This document shows positions 30,344 to 30,458 of a DNA stretch of 30,458 nucleotides, piece after piece; position 1 is the stretch's first letter, and every line of letters starts with the position of its first letter. Source of the DNA: JALCOL01 sp022649665 (GTDB lineage Bacteria > Bacillota > Bacilli > Lactobacillales > Enterococcaceae); NCBI GenBank assembly GCA_030372335.1, contig JAUDCW010000022.1; one strand, given 5' to 3'. The notes beneath the pieces are model-generated. The model worked only from the letters and a program-made list of their open reading frames with translations. It did no database searches and was not told the DNA's origin. Both the position numbers and the translations under genes were made by a program.

Positions 30344-30377
30344 GGTACTGCTTTTCCAGAAGGAAAGAGGTAGTGCC
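30344..30377 (+). other. Hairpin in the leader of P1
   Basis: GGTACT pairs with AGTGCC, and CTTTTCC with GGAAAGAG, around a 4-nt loop. The hairpin would form the extreme 5' end of the P1 transcript. It is not followed by a T-run, so it is not a terminator; it may be a 5' stabilising stem. Confidence 0.45.
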
Positions 30378-30412
30378 AATAACAACTCTTGAAAAAATAT
30401 TTCAAATTATCG

Positions 30413-30441
30413 TTGACAATCAAAAAAGTGGATGATAAGAT
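30413..30441 (+). promoter_or_regulatory. Strong promoter P2 at right edge
   Basis: Perfect TTGACA (30413-30418), 17-base spacer, TAAGAT (30436-30441). It is tandem with P1 about 100 bases upstream, an arrangement common before rRNA/tRNA operons; the downstream gene lies outside the window. Confidence 0.7.
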
Positions 30442-30458
30442 ATAAGAGTTGACGCGAA

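Overview
The window looks like chromosomal DNA of a low-to-mid-GC Gram-positive coccus of the order Lactobacillales, most likely Enterococcus or a close relative. The reasons are a solute-binding/permease fusion amino-acid transporter next to uvrB-uvrA, a rapZ-yvcK-whiA run, a glycerol kinase with an enterococcal-type HPr-phosphorylatable histidine, strong AAGGAGG ribosome binding sites and near-consensus sigma-A promoters. From memory, the order glnQ/glnP - uvrB - uvrA - rapZ - yvcK - whiA resembles the E. faecalis chromosome; I could not check this, and the species cannot be named from the sequence.

Layout: (1) 1-2350, minus strand: amino-acid ABC transporter operon (fused binding protein/permease, then ATPase) ending at a 20-bp-stem hairpin at the left edge. 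(2) 2395-7327, plus: uvrB-uvrA behind a promoter overlapping a LexA/SOS-type box. (3) 7520-8923, minus: CycA-type amino-acid permease. (4) 9087-18056, plus: rapZ-yvcK-whiA-HAD hydrolase-cdaA-cdaR-glmM, a terminator, then glmS with its own consensus promoter and a tandem/inverted TGGTATA operator-like site. This joins regulators of amino-sugar and central metabolism, c-di-AMP synthesis and the enzymes starting UDP-GlcNAc synthesis. (5) 18283-20251, minus: xpaC-telA pair. (6) 20340-23117, plus: ADP-ribose pyrophosphatase, an unknown tail-anchored protein, MTA/SAH nucleosidase, nicotinamidase and an unknown small protein, which together look like an NAD/adenine-nucleoside turnover operon. (7) 23157-27928, plus: PmrA/MdtG-like efflux pump, flavodoxin, glycerol kinase, DUF1275 membrane protein, cyclophilin. 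(8) 28127-29302, minus: PatB/MalY-type C-S lyase. (9) 29375-30458, plus: S1-domain protein, an unknown 121-aa protein, a terminator, then two tandem near-consensus promoters reading off the right edge.

Most of the window is housekeeping DNA. I see no phage, IS transposase, CRISPR array, toxin-antitoxin or defence island, and no tRNA or rRNA inside it. The most unusual feature is a highly conserved, heavily self-complementary repeat of about 160-165 bp present in three copies. The copies sit at exactly the three convergent gene junctions of the window (uvrA/cycA, glmS/telA, cyclophilin/patB). Each starts 5-19 nt after the stop codon of the gene it shares orientation with, and each ends in a long perfect hairpin that can serve as a bidirectional terminator. 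In one copy that hairpin has been replaced by a different, equally perfect one, and between the other two its loop is flipped. This looks like a mobile or amplified terminator element rather than three unrelated terminators.
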